Assembly: GCA_004014935.1 (NCBI GenBank)
Contig: CP025322.1
Span: 806,001 to 870,000, forward strand
DNA from: Saccharomycopsis malanga
Taxonomy: Eukaryota > Ascomycota > Saccharomycetes > Ascoideales > Saccharomycopsidaceae
DNA length: 64,000 bases
Reading direction: 5' to 3'
Positions 10,478 to 20,460 of this stretch are shown here, piece by piece; the stretch's first letter is position 1, and the number at the start of each line of letters is the position of its first letter. The notes beneath the pieces were generated by a model. It saw only the letters and a program-made list of their open reading frames with translations. It searched no databases and had not been told where the DNA came from. A program made the position numbers and the translations under genes.

Positions 10478-11107
10478 TTAGGAAAAGGATTTGTAAATCA
10501 TAAACAAACTTTTTCTGATATCCTTAGCTGAGGCTTTCCACTCCTTCTCCAACGCTTGCAAATCTAGCTCTTTGAGAATCACCGCAGCAGCAGGTAACTT
10601 TTCGCCCTCCTTTAGCTCATTTTTCTTTTTTTGCAAAAGGTCAGTAATTTTGTTACTGATCTCTTCTTCGGACGCTACTGGGACTTGTCCCAAATACTCT
10701 TTCAAGAGTTGCAATTGAGCTGACTCATTCTGAACCAAATCGTCCCTTTTCAAAGCAGAGTATTCCTGAATGGACTTTTCTCGGGTTTTGATCATTTTGT
10801 TAATCACGGTGAAAACAGCAAACTCATTGTTCTCCTTTCCCTTTGTGTCAATCTGATAATTTTTCAATTCCGACCGGAGCATCTTAACAGTCTCCTTCCT
10901 TGAATAATGTTAGCATATGTTTAAACACATTTTATTAAAAGTGTTATTGACTACTCACTTTGTATTGTTCTTTGCGAGCATGCTTTTCTTCATGTCATTC
11001 TTTAATACGGAAGCAAATTCATCGTAGAATGCACTGTTTTGAAGACGCAATCCGGTGCTGCTAAATCCTCTGTAAATATATCCCAACCTTACACTGCTTC
11101 TGAACAT
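10478..11107 (-). CDS. AIM41: Mitochondrial Yqey/GatB-domain protein Aim41, spliced
   Basis: Exon 1 is 10959-11107 and exon 2 is 10478-10898. The 60-base intron has a GTGAGT donor, a TGCTAAC branch point and an AAG acceptor, and splicing gives 189 residues, close to yeast Aim41. The N-terminus MFRSSVRLGYIYRGFSS is basic and Ser-rich like a mitochondrial presequence. The rest matches the Yqey domain: a Lys-rich DMKKSMLAKNNTKKETVKMLRSEL helix, then a K-x-N-E-x-A-V-F segment and a QLLKEYLG helix. Bacterial relatives share a tRNA-binding tail domain with the amidotransferase subunit GatB. Aim41 itself has only a mitochondrial-inheritance phenotype in yeast. It is divergent from CDC50; a 51-codon ORF lies just upstream. 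The family is firm, the molecular role unknown. Confidence 0.87.
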
Positions 11108-11124
11108 TTTCGGCGTGGTGTTTC

Positions 11125-11280
11125 TCACAAAATCATTCCAATTCTTCTTATAATCGTTCTTCTTGTGCTTCTCATGCTTCTTACTGAGTAAAAATTCATG
11201 TTGCTTACCCGGCCTGCGGGTCGGGATTTCTGGACATTTTCTGGAAAGCGAATATTACTACCAGTATAAGCAGTCTGCAT
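11125..11280 (-). other. Small ORF (51 aa) just upstream of AIM41
   Basis: An ATG-started frame lies on the AIM41 strand and ends 17 bases before the AIM41 start. Its first half (MQTAYTGSNIRFPENVQKS) is not low-complexity; its second half is very Arg-rich. It could be an upstream ORF in the AIM41 leader, a small independent protein, or chance. A second, 10-codon ORF (MSRNPDPQAG) starts inside it in another frame. No homologue is recognised. Confidence 0.2.
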
Positions 11281-11334
11281 AGTAGTTAATTTTTTTGTTA
11301 TACATCAAAACAACGATAATCAAAACTTTTCAGA

Positions 11335-12639
11335 ATGGCGCTTTTGAAAAGAAAGAATATAGAGCCACGTGAAGATGATGATATAGATTCGGTGTCGGAT
11401 TATGAACAAGAGCCAACCGAGAAAGTCAAGAGCAGAAAGCCAGGAGACAATGCTTTCCGCCAGCAGAGATTAAAAGCGTATCAGTAAGTGCTTTAAAAAT
11501 AGATGAAAAAAAAAATAAATGGAGATATCAGAGCATTTTATATTTTTTATTGGGAAAGAAATGTGTAAACTAACAAAAATAATAGTCCTATAATAACGAC
11601 AAAAACAGTGATACCGCTTTTTTTATTCTTCGGTATAATATTTGTCCCTCTTGGGGCTGCAATGCTTTATGGATCAAACAAGGTCCAGGATCTTACAATT
11701 CAATATACACAATGTGAGAAATTAGCTTCTTCCAATGCATACTCGGAGATCCCAGAGCAATATTACACTTACAATTTCAATACTCCGCTTAGCAAAAAAC
11801 CACAATGGAAGTTAGTCACTAATAGTTCTGAACCTGATGATAAAGAGAATAAAATCTGTCATGTTCAATTTGAAGTTCCAAACGATATTGGAGGCCCTGT
11901 TTATTTCTTCTATCAACTTGAAAATTTTTACCCTAATCATAGAAGATATGTTAAATCGTATAGCGAAGACCAGATCAATGGTAAGCCTGCCTCTGTCAAT
12001 ACTATAAAGAATACCGTGGGTCAGAATTGTGAGCCAATGTCTACTGATGCTGCTGGAAAAATTTATTATCCTTGCGGTTTAATTGCCAACTCTTTATTCA
12101 ACGATACTTATAGTTATCCTAAGGCAGTCAACAATACCAATTCCGATTATGTAATGAGCAAGGACAACATTGCGTGGAGTGAAGATAAGAATCGTTTCAA
12201 AAAAACTAAGTATTCTGCTTCTCAGATTGTGCCGCCACCAAACTGGGTGAAAAAGTACCCTCATGGCTACACTGACGACAATATTCCCGACATTTCAACT
12301 TGGCAAGAGTTTCAGAATTGGATGCATCCTGCTGGGTTGGCCAAATTCTCTATTTTGTATTTTAGAAATAATAAAGAAGCTCTCAAGGCGGGAACGTACG
12401 AAGTGGACGTGGGCTTGCATTGGCCAGTGTTGCCTTTTGATGGTAAAAAGGCTATTTATATTAGTACCAGATCCGTCATTGGCGGCAAAAATTCATTTTT
12501 AGGTATTGCCTGGATAGCCGCAGGAGGCCTTTGTTTTGTTTTAGCTATTGCTTTCTTAGTTATTCACTTGGTTGTACCTAGAAAAATGGGTGACACTTCG
12601 TTGTTGAGTTGGAATAAAGAAAAACAGCACGTTGAGTAG
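11335..12639 (+). CDS. CDC50: Cdc50/Lem3-family flippase beta subunit, spliced
   Basis: Exon 1 is 11335-11483 and exon 2 is 11586-12639. The 102-base intron has a GTAAGT donor, an ACTAAC branch point and an ATAG acceptor; the product is 400 residues. Exon 1 ends with the family motif NAFRQQRLKAY. Exon 2 opens with membrane span 1 (LFLFFGIIFVPLGAAM), continues into the diagnostic SNKVQDLTIQYTQC, then a Cys-containing glycosylated lumenal domain (several N-x-S/T), and closes with span 2 near residue 360. Cdc50 proteins escort P4-ATPases such as Drs2 out of the ER and are needed for phospholipid flipping in Golgi and endosomes. Yeasts have up to three paralogues (Cdc50, Lem3, Crf1). The symbol chosen is the founding one, so the exact orthologue is less sure than the family. 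Confidence 0.88.
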
Positions 12640-13070
12640 TGGCATAAGTGCCCCCCATCTCATATTTCAAAAAACCACGTAACCACCCTTATTTCTTTTT
12701 GTTGTCTGTTTCCTTTTTGTTAATCTTAAGTATTCTTATTTTTCTTTGCTCACTTTGGGTTTCTCTTTCCGTATGTTTTCGGTTGAATATATATGAACTA
12801 GCAAGGTAGTGTAGATAATAATACCGGTACACCACTATTGGTTGTAACCAAGATGAAATTTAGACTTTCTCAGTAACATAGGACAAGTACAGATTGGGTA
12901 GGGCTGTGCAAAATACAAAATACCTTTTATTAAGAAAATGCCTATATATTTATACTCATTTAAGGAAATAAAAACACACTAATAACTTACAAAACGCAAT
13001 CAATAAACAGTACATGTCATTACAAATACATGAAAAGCAGCTAATAAAAAATGAAAAACCAATAACGAAA
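12640..13070. other. Intergenic between convergent CDC50 and RPT4
   Basis: About 430 AT-rich bases forming two 3' flanks. A + strand ORF of 114 codons starting at 13014 runs into RPT4 antisense and is a shadow. Nothing else is seen. Confidence 0.5.
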
Positions 13071-14309
13071 TCACAACTTTTGGTAGTCCAACTTACCTTC
13101 CAATTTCTTGGTTTCGTTGACTTTTCTCACTGCCTTCATCAAATCGTCCTGCACAATGTAATCTCTATCATCTCTGATAGCAAAAAAACCAGCCTCAGTA
13201 ACAACGTTTCTAATATCTGCACCATTGAAACCATCACTCATCTTAACGGCAGCTTCGAAATCGAACTCACCATGTTTATTTATCTTCGACGTATGAATCT
13301 TAAAAACCTCCAATCTGCCAGCCTCATTAGGAAGCGGAATTTCTATTTTTCTGTCTAATCTACCTGCTCTGAGTAAAGCTGGATCCAAGGTATCTGGTCT
13401 GTTAGTAGCCATGATAATCTTAGTTTGACCCAAATAATCGAAACCGTCCATCTGATTAAGCAATTCCATTAGAGTTCTTTGAATCTCACGATCCGCAGAG
13501 GTACCCTCAGAGAATCTTCTACCACCAATGGCATCAACTTCGTCCATAAATATGATACAAGGCTCGTGTTCCTTAGCATAAGCAAACATTTCTCTAATCA
13601 ATCTGGCAGACTCACCAATATACTTGTCAACAATTGCACTAGCCGGACTAAAGATAAAGTTGGCGCCAATGGTAGCGGCAACAGCTTTAGCTAACAAAGT
13701 TTTACCTGTGCCTGGAGGACCATACAACAAGACTCCCTTTGGAGGCTTAATACCCACTCTAAGGAACAATTCTGGGTTCTTCAACGGCAATTCGATAACC
13801 TCACGAAGCTCTCTGATCTGATCGTTCAAACCACCTACACCATTAAAGGAGATCTCGCCTGGCTTAAAAGTAGTCATGTTATACACCAAAGGATCAACTT
13901 CCCTAGGTAAAATTCTCATAACCGTCAATGTGGTTATATCCAACGCGACTCTCACGCCTTTGACAAGTTTGTCCTTGGCTATCGTACTACGGCATCCCAC
14001 AATATATCTTGGACCATTGGCGGCTTTCACAATATACTTGTCCTCTGTCAAAGCTTTTAAAACCTCGCCTATGATCTGCCCAACGCTTTGTAAAGCCTTG
14101 ATATCATTTTCGCTTTTCTCGTAGTCCTTGTCAAGATCACGAATATCTTTTCTTGTGGTCTTTAACTTAGCATCCCAATTCTTATGCTCCATCAACTTCT
14201 TTTTGAACCGCTTCAAAGCCTCATTTCTCTCATGGTCCACTGGTTCCTGGTGAGTAGAGGTTTCCTGCTGGTCTTCATTCAATGCTGCTAACAATGGATC
14301 CTCCGACAT
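13071..14309 (-). CDS. RPT4: 26S proteasome regulatory ATPase Rpt4
   Basis: The 412-residue AAA ATPase has an N-terminal coiled coil (about 25-80), an OB-like domain (about 85-145) and one AAA module with Walker A GPPGTGKT (197-204), Walker B IIFMDEVD (252-259) and the second region of homology ending [12 protein letters not shown]. Among the six Rpt subunits the N-terminal [15 protein letters not shown] and the [14 protein letters not shown] segment fit Rpt4, also called Sug2. It forms part of the ring that unfolds ubiquitinated proteins and feeds them into the 20S core, in nucleus and cytosol. Rpt4 has no HbYX tail, and the end KLDYQKL agrees. No CTG codon was found in frame. A PACE-like site lies about 200 bases upstream of the start. 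Confidence 0.94.
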   Translation of the reverse strand: MSEDPLLAALNEDQQETSTHQEPVDHERNEALKRFKKKLMEHKNWDAKLKTTRKDIRDLDKDYEKSENDIKALQSVGQIIGEVLKALTEDKYIVKAANGPRYIVGCRSTIAKDKLVKGVRVALDITTLTVMRILPREVDPLVYNMTTFKPGEISFNGVGGLNDQIRELREVIELPLKNPELFLRVGIKPPKGVLLYGPPGTGKTLLAKAVAATIGANFIFSPASAIVDKYIGESARLIREMFAYAKEHEPCIIFMDEVDAIGGRRFSEGTSADREIQRTLMELLNQMDGFDYLGQTKIIMATNRPDTLDPALLRAGRLDRKIEIPLPNEAGRLEVFKIHTSKINKHGEFDFEAAVKMSDGFNGADIRNVVTEAGFFAIRDDRDYIVQDDLMKAVRKVNETKKLEGKLDYQKL

Positions 14310-15250
14310 CTTACGCGGTTTGTATTATTTGTATAGGTGGTCGGTAATAATATTACTAACAATTGCTATGAATAGTCACCAAAATAGTCGGGATAATCGT
14401 CAAAGTAGCTTATAGTAGTTATCTGCTTATTGTGATGCCCAATGTTAAGTGGCAATTTTCCACCCTCTAATATTTCTTGCCTTGTGTTACCCGGGGTTAC
14501 GTTATTTGCCACTTGTGGGGCGAGTATATGTCCCAAGCTTACTGATGTTAGTTTAACACTGTACGACTTTGTAATGAGCTATGTTGAGTCTGTATTTATA
14601 CGCCAAGTAGCCTGTTATAGCTTGCCCTTCGGAAAACAGTAAACGCTGGTACTGATTGAAAAGCTTCAGATTTGCTTATATTAGTGGACAAGTGTTTGCT
14701 AAGGGCACTTCAACTAAGGCATGAAAAATGGTTAATATAAATGGTGTACCATTTTGATGGATGGATGGATTAATTAGTGTTATCAGCACTTGATGGGGGA
14801 CACATATGAGATTTGCAATAATTAAACGAATAGACTTGAGAATGTAATTAAATTTGGTCAAAAAAAGAATATTTTCGAGGTGTAAATCAATGAAATATTT
14901 TTTTTTGAGAAATAGAGACAGATCAGATATACTGTTGATTTATTACAATTATTACACCCGAAACTTTATAATTTTATATTAACTCTCTCGACCGAAGTTT
15001 TTTTTAAAACATATTTGCAGAAGCTGATTATTTTAAACAAAATTGTTGATTTTCATCGCCTTGGATAGGATTCCAAAGTTAGAAATATAGGTGCCCTATG
15101 TATTTTTATGTATGACCCGCGTGACAACACTACTACCCGCCCCATGGTGATGTCGAATATGTATTGCATTCCTATATAGGGACGTTGAGAGTAGATAGCA
15201 TCGCAATTAGTGCTTGCTTGAACATTCAACGATAACATTTAGCAGAAACA
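14310..15250. other. Intergenic, divergent RPT4 / EMC3 promoter region
   Basis: About 940 bases. The RPT4-proximal half carries the PACE-like sites listed separately. The EMC3-proximal half is AT-rich with A and T runs. Short ORFs on both strands lack support. Confidence 0.5.
14505..14513 (-). promoter_or_regulatory. PACE-like Rpn4 site before RPT4
   Basis: Read in the RPT4 direction the site is AGTGGCAAA, matching 8 of 9 bases of the proteasome-associated control element GGTGGCAAA bound by Rpn4. It lies about 200 bases before the start codon, the usual distance. A weaker word, AGTGGCAAT, lies at 14448-14456 on the + strand. Function is inferred from position and match alone. Confidence 0.5.
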
Positions 15251-16039
15251 ATGTCAAATGTGCCAAATCTCACCCTTGATCCCAGTTTAAAGTACTGGGT
15301 ACTCTTGCCCATTTCTTTTGTAATGGTGCTTGTGGGGATTGTTAGAAACAACATTCAAGTGTTAATAACGCCAACTGCCAAGCTCCAAAGCTTTCAAAAA
15401 GTTTCCCAAGATGAAGATTTTAACCGGATTCAGAATTTCAAGCGAAATTATCGTGTTTTGCCCTATACGGACTTTGAGCTTCAAAAACAGCTGTTGATCA
15501 CACATATTCAGAATCGGATTTCCAAAATTGAAAAGGAAAAAGCTGAAAAGGCCAAACAGCAGCAAGATGAAGCTCCTCAAAATCCACTCTCTGACTCAAG
15601 ACTTTCAGATCAGATGGGTAATATGATGAAAGGAAATTTGGCTAATTTCATTCCACAGACATTGATCATGGCCTGGGTTAATTATTTCTTCAATGGTTTC
15701 GTCATCATGAAGTTGCCATTCCCATTGACTGTAAGATTCAAACAGATGTTGCAAAATGGTGTCAACACCAATGACTTGGATGTAAGATGGGTCAGTTCTA
15801 TTTCCTGGTATTTTGTAAACTTATTGGGTTTAAGAGCAGTCTACAACTTGCTCTCTGGAGATGGTTCCATCGGCGATCAGATGTTGATGAGCAGTGCAAA
15901 CCCATTGCCACAATTGGACATGCCAGGCGGTCCAACAACCGAGAGCGTTTTGAAAAATGAGATTGAAAACCTTCAAATCATCAATCACATTTACGACCAA
16001 GAAGGAATCGAAGAGCGTGTCTTGGAATTGTATAAGTAG
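15251..16039 (+). CDS. EMC3: ER membrane complex subunit 3 (YidC/Oxa1 superfamily)
   Basis: The 262-residue protein matches Emc3 in length and layout. The N-terminal LDPSLKYWVLLPISFVMVLVGIVRN contains the first membrane span, a charged coiled-coil follows (about 70-115, Lys/Glu/Gln-rich), and two further spans sit at FIPQTLIMAWVNYFFNGFVIMKLPFPL and SSISWYFVNLLGLRAVYNLL. The MKLPFPLTVRFKQMLQNGV segment is a family hallmark. Emc3 is the core insertase subunit of the EMC, which places tail-anchored and multi-pass proteins in the ER membrane. The start ATG follows an A-rich context. The gene stands alone on the + strand with a long 3' flank. Confidence in the family is high. Confidence 0.9.
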   Translation: MSNVPNLTLDPSLKYWVLLPISFVMVLVGIVRNNIQVLITPTAKLQSFQKVSQDEDFNRIQNFKRNYRVLPYTDFELQKQLLITHIQNRISKIEKEKAEKAKQQQDEAPQNPLSDSRLSDQMGNMMKGNLANFIPQTLIMAWVNYFFNGFVIMKLPFPLTVRFKQMLQNGVNTNDLDVRWVSSISWYFVNLLGLRAVYNLLSGDGSIGDQMLMSSANPLPQLDMPGGPTTESVLKNEIENLQIINHIYDQEGIEERVLELYK

Positions 16040-16779
16040 TGTGAATATTTGAAATCTATCTTAATTTCCTGAAAATGTACTTTATGTAAACTTAATGTCG
16101 TTAATAATTGCTTGGTGTTTTAAAACTTGCTCGTTGTTCTTTTCGTCAGATTGAAGTCAGTTAATACGTGTGAAAATTGAAGATGTAGCTAACACTAGTA
16201 AGCATTTTTTATTCGTACTTTACATAGCATCTTTGAAAATTTTATTCAAATCATATAAAAAATTTAAAATTCAGATTTGTTAACCGTATAAAAGTGCTGG
16301 GTATGCTCGAAAATGAAGCCATGTGAAGGAGGCCACTTTAAAACATATTTACATTAAAAAAGTCTAACAACGATAGCTAAGTCTAGAAGCGCAGAAAATA
16401 GTTTTTCTGAGCAAGATTTTAACCAATGGTGGCAGTGACTATTGATTTTTTGATTCCTTGTGAATGTCAGAATACCTAAGTATTTTCTCTTCGCCCTAGA
16501 ATTTTTTATTTTTCCAACATTTCAGATTGTCTCAAAAGTTTCCCTCATAAATTCCTCAACCCTTGGACAAGTTGTTCCTCAGCTAATTGCCACACATAGA
16601 CCAATATCACTAACTGTACTCTTCCAAAGGGGCCTTAAATTAACTTCAACTTAAAAGTCAACTCTCTTTATCTTAAACAGTACCATCTATACCCATTATA
16701 AACCTTACGCATACGATATTCATAAAAAAAATTAATTTCAAAATCTAACATACAATAACATAAACACTGTTGGCAAAGG
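16040..16779. other. Intergenic between convergent EMC3 and NPA3
   Basis: About 740 bases, longer than needed for two 3' ends. The part at 16460-16660 is less AT-rich than the rest and has a 64-codon + strand ORF and short open stretches on the other strand, but no domain, splice pattern or RNA fold that I can support. Confidence 0.4.
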
Positions 16780-17904
16780 TCAATTAGTCTCATTTATATA
16801 CTGAGCAATCTTTTCGAGAGTAGGATCCTCCTTAGCCTGCTGCACCTGCTGCTTTATTTGTTCAAATCTGTCGTCCTCGTAAGTGTATTGCCGTTGAGGA
16901 GCAGCTATATCATCAACCACACCAAGATCTTCGTCATCGTCCTCCTCTTCATCATTTTCCAAATCAGACAAGACATCTACAGAGTCATCTTCCGGTTTTT
17001 CATTCTTTTCACCTTCATTGATACCCAAATCTTTCACCAATTTACTCAAACTCTTAACCTTTCTCTCTTGTTCTTCCTTTTCTCTTTGTTTTAAAATTCT
17101 TTCTTGTTCTGTCTTGTAGACATCGTTATACTCCTTGACCTTGTCGTCAACGCGATCCAAAAACTCATCAAAACCTTTACCAGTATAGGAGCTGACGCCT
17201 ACTACATCAAGCTGAGAATAAAATTCTTCCAACATCAAAGACATGGAATTTATGAGGGAACTCATATAACCTGAATCGCCACCAAGGCCGGAGCCTTGGT
17301 TCTGATCGTTACGCATGGACGTCTGGAATGCTTCAAAATCGGTCATCCACTCCTTGGCAAACTCGTAATCTTTGATATCACACTTGTTGAACACGATAAT
17401 CATTGGAAGTTTGGTTTTGTACAAGATAGAACAGGCATAAAGCATGTTCGACATGAAAGTAGATGGAGACGTGGTTCTTGGGGTGTCTATAAGATAGACA
17501 ATAATGGTTGGGAATGTTGATGCAAGGGCCTGAGTTATAATAGCGCCTGAAGCAGACCATATGAAGCATTCAATCTGGCCAGGGGTGTCGATGATAACAT
17601 GTTTATAACTATCTGATCTTTTGTCAAGCAATTCTATGATCTGATCAATTTTAGTGGAAAATAAGTTCAACGACGTCACAATCGCCCCATTTGGCCCCAA
17701 ATTGTAATGCTCCATTACTTTGTTGTAGTTCACCGAGTCACGAATATCGATATTACATCCATAAGGGACCTTGAGCACTGCAGGATCAAGATTTATCACA
17801 TATGGTGCATCCTTCTTTGCATGAAGATGCGAATTAAGTCTCTGCATAAACGTGGTCTTTCCAGACCCCGCCATACCAATCACCAATAATGAAGCAGGTG
17901 CCAT
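16780..17904 (-). CDS. NPA3: GPN-loop GTPase Npa3 (GPN1)
   Basis: The 374-residue protein starts [18 protein letters not shown], giving the P-loop at 10-17. It carries the defining GPN tripeptide at 70-72 in [15 protein letters not shown], the switch motif DTPGQIECF and the guanine-recognition motif FNKCD. A charged coiled coil (about 260-300, [16 protein letters not shown]) and an acidic C-terminal region complete the usual Gpn1 layout of about 385 residues. Npa3 is an essential cytosolic GTPase needed for assembly and nuclear import of RNA polymerase II. I use the first ATG, at 17904. The open frame extends only two codons upstream to a TTG, so the N-terminus is well fixed. The gene is divergent from the mannosyltransferase gene. 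Confidence 0.94.
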   Translation of the reverse strand: MAPASLLVIGMAGSGKTTFMQRLNSHLHAKKDAPYVINLDPAVLKVPYGCNIDIRDSVNYNKVMEHYNLGPNGAIVTSLNLFSTKIDQIIELLDKRSDSYKHVIIDTPGQIECFIWSASGAIITQALASTFPTIIVYLIDTPRTTSPSTFMSNMLYACSILYKTKLPMIIVFNKCDIKDYEFAKEWMTDFEAFQTSMRNDQNQGSGLGGDSGYMSSLINSMSLMLEEFYSQLDVVGVSSYTGKGFDEFLDRVDDKVKEYNDVYKTEQERILKQREKEEQERKVKSLSKLVKDLGINEGEKNEKPEDDSVDVLSDLENDEEEDDDEDLGVVDDIAAPQRQYTYEDDRFEQIKQQVQQAKEDPTLEKIAQYINETN

Positions 17905-18793
17905 GTTCAATATTGTTTGTATAAGCTGCTATTTATCTTTATCTTGCAATAGCTAAGCTCAAATTCGGTTTTGTTACTAGTTAGTTTTCCTTTATAATGA
18001 TAAATTTTCGCTAAAAGATCATCGATAGTCACGTGATTTGTGATGTGGGCTCTGTTGAAGTAGTAGTTGATGAGGAACAATTACATATTCAAGATTTCGA
18101 CGCTCTTATTTGTAAGAAAATATCTTTGATTATTTTCTTATATATGCAAAGTTCAGGCCATATTGTAATATAATATGAATAATATATTAAAGGACTTCTA
18201 ATTTAGATTACCTTTATGAAGGTTGTCTTTGTAAAGGACGGAAGGTCCTCCGGAAGACAGTTCGACTGGATCGCCGGGCAGGTTTTTCATTGGTTATTGT
18301 TGGGGAAGAGACAATAAGTTAAGGATTGAATAAATAAGTAAATGTTTATATGTGACAAATTGGTCACCTAAGTAAATGTTCTGGACATATTGGTCTGTTA
18401 TAATAAATGATATTCTCGTCATTGAAAAATCATCACCATTCCAGGTAGAGTCCGTACAACATGAAAGTCCTCTACATATTTTCTACGTCTCTTGCAGACC
18501 AATTTTAATCCCTGTAACATTGCTACACTGTGTCAGCACGGTGTTCCCTTTATGGACATTAATAGGGTCCAGAATCTGTCAGTTTCTAAACACATTTACA
18601 TATAGTTTCATCGTTATTGATAGCCATAGCACAACGACATGTCAGTGGCCGATACGGAGATTTCCATACCGGTTACCGAATTGGGATATTTAGTTGTCAC
18701 GGGCTCTAACCTATTTCATTAGGTATAAGCAGAGATGGTGGGCTATGGGTGAGAAAAAGAACCAAGATATACTTGTGCTAAGTAGCAGTAAAG
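17905..18793. other. Intergenic, divergent NPA3 / mannosyltransferase region
   Basis: About 890 bases. A 105-codon + strand ORF (18376-18693) has no signal peptide, domain or coding bias that I recognise. A small GC-rich patch with inverted words lies near 18238-18280. Otherwise plain promoter sequence. Confidence 0.45.
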
Positions 18794-20089
18794 ATGCTGA
18801 AGCAGATATTATGGGTGTCGGTTGCAGTGGTTTATGTGGCGGTGTTAATAAAGCATTGGAGTGGTTTTCTCGAGCGGGCTGGGGATTACCAGGGGCAGAT
18901 CAAAATGATATGGCATGAAATGAAACAGAATGAAGTTGAGGCTATGGAAATAACGTCTCGAGGTCTAGAAATAAGCAAAGGCCGGGCCAAATTGGCAAGC
19001 AATGCATATTTTGTTGATTATCTGCGCAATGAAGATTTCCTTCACAACTTTTCAGAAGCCAACAGTACCGGTCGGTTTGGAGGCCATGAAAATGCTACAA
19101 TCTTGATGCTTGTGAGGAACTGGGAGCTTGACGGCGCTCTTGCCTCAATGCGGTCGTTAGAAGACCGTTTCAATCATATCTATAAATATCCATGGACCTT
19201 TCTCAACGACGTGCCATTTACAGAAGAGTTCAAGCAGGCGACAACGCTCATGGCTAGCGGAAAGACGCAGTACGGTTTGATTCCAGCACAAGACTGGAAC
19301 CGACCTCACTGGATTAATGAGACACGTTTCGAAGATACATTGGCACGGGCTGAAAGCGATGGTGTTTTATATGGAAACTCTCGGTCTTATCGTAACATGT
19401 GTCGCTTCAACTCGGGTTATTTCTACCGACAGAAGCTCCTCGACAGCTTCGACTGGTACTTTCGGGTGGAGCCCAATGTCGAGTATTTCTGTGACTTCCA
19501 ATACGACCCATTCAAAGTTCTACGCGAAACAAACAAGTCATATGGATTTGTCATCAGCCTCTACGAATACGAAAACACCATCCCGTCTCTATGGAACACC
19601 ACTGTTGCTTTCATGCACAAGTATCCACAGCACTTACACCCTAATAGCTCCATACGTTTTCTCACAGATACATCTGCAATCGGAAGCACAATGCTTGCTA
19701 TGAACCTTACTTCAGATTACAACCTTTGTCACTTCTGGTCCAATTTTGAGATTGGCAATCTCAATTTCTTCCGCTCCCAAGCATATCACGATTTTTTTAC
19801 CTTTTTGGATAAATCCGGAGGCTTCTATTACGAACGATGGGGCGACGCTCCAGTTCATACGCTTGCGGTTGGACTCTTGTTGGACCGTAATCAGATCCAT
19901 CACTTTGAAGACATTGGCTATACTCACGCTCCGTTTCTGTCATGCCCTTCTTCTAGCCACTTGCGGTATGGCAAGCGGTGTGTATGTGATCCCAAAAGCG
20001 AAGCCAATATTGATTTGCAGTTACACAGCTGCTTGCCAAAATGGTGGAAGTTGGGCTCAGGAAAACGTTTTCTTAACGAGTACAATTAG
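18794..20089 (+). CDS. KRE2/MNT1-family alpha-mannosyltransferase (GT15)
   Basis: The 431-residue protein is a type II Golgi membrane protein. A short cytoplasmic head is followed by an N-terminal anchor (ILWVSVAVVYVAVLI, residues 5-19), a stem, and the GT15 catalytic domain from about residue 95 (ATILMLVRNWELDGALASMRSLEDRFN). Family motifs include YRNMCRFNSGYFYR, the VEPNVEYFCDFQYDPF block, YNLCHFWSNFEIGNLNFFRS and GGFYYERWGDAPVHTLA. Members add alpha-1,2-mannose to O-linked and N-linked glycans using GDP-mannose. Which paralogue (KRE2, KTR1-7, YUR1) cannot be settled by eye, so no symbol is given. Codon choice is richer in CTC, CGG, CGA and TCG than in neighbouring genes. Catalytic motifs look intact. 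Confidence 0.88.
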   Translation: MLKQILWVSVAVVYVAVLIKHWSGFLERAGDYQGQIKMIWHEMKQNEVEAMEITSRGLEISKGRAKLASNAYFVDYLRNEDFLHNFSEANSTGRFGGHENATILMLVRNWELDGALASMRSLEDRFNHIYKYPWTFLNDVPFTEEFKQATTLMASGKTQYGLIPAQDWNRPHWINETRFEDTLARAESDGVLYGNSRSYRNMCRFNSGYFYRQKLLDSFDWYFRVEPNVEYFCDFQYDPFKVLRETNKSYGFVISLYEYENTIPSLWNTTVAFMHKYPQHLHPNSSIRFLTDTSAIGSTMLAMNLTSDYNLCHFWSNFEIGNLNFFRSQAYHDFFTFLDKSGGFYYERWGDAPVHTLAVGLLLDRNQIHHFEDIGYTHAPFLSCPSSSHLRYGKRCVCDPKSEANIDLQLHSCLPKWWKLGSGKRFLNEYN

Positions 20090-20460
20090 TAAATTCATGT
20101 AAATTTGTATAAAATATAGCTACTTGTTTTTTGGGGTTTTTATGTTACTTGTAGTATTCAAAGCAGTAAATTAAGCTCTTGATTTTGCACTACACTATTT
20201 GAATGGTTGTAGTTTATGGCAGACTGATATGCTATAAATGTTCTAATAATATATATTTCATACTTTGGCAACACGAGTTTTTACAAGATGCCATCATTGT
20301 AGGATCTTACAAAGTGCAACACATGTATACTTTTAAGTTCATCAATTCAACAAAAAACATACTCGTATCCAGACCATTAGCATTGAAACTAAAATTTAAG
20401 TCAAGCAACACAAGAAAACCAAACCAAAAAAAATAAAAGAACAAGGGTAAAATAATCAAA
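20090..20460. other. Intergenic between mannosyltransferase gene and GPH1
   Basis: About 370 AT-rich bases with two convergent 3' ends. An A-rich run precedes the GPH1 stop. No gene is seen. Confidence 0.5.

Noticed and set aside
13014-13358. 114-codon ORF antisense to the 3' end of RPT4
   Set aside because: It overlaps conserved RPT4 coding sequence and has no homology that I can see.
18376-18693. 105-codon ORF upstream of the mannosyltransferase gene
   Set aside because: No domain, signal or coding bias is visible, and ORFs of this size occur by chance in gaps of this length.
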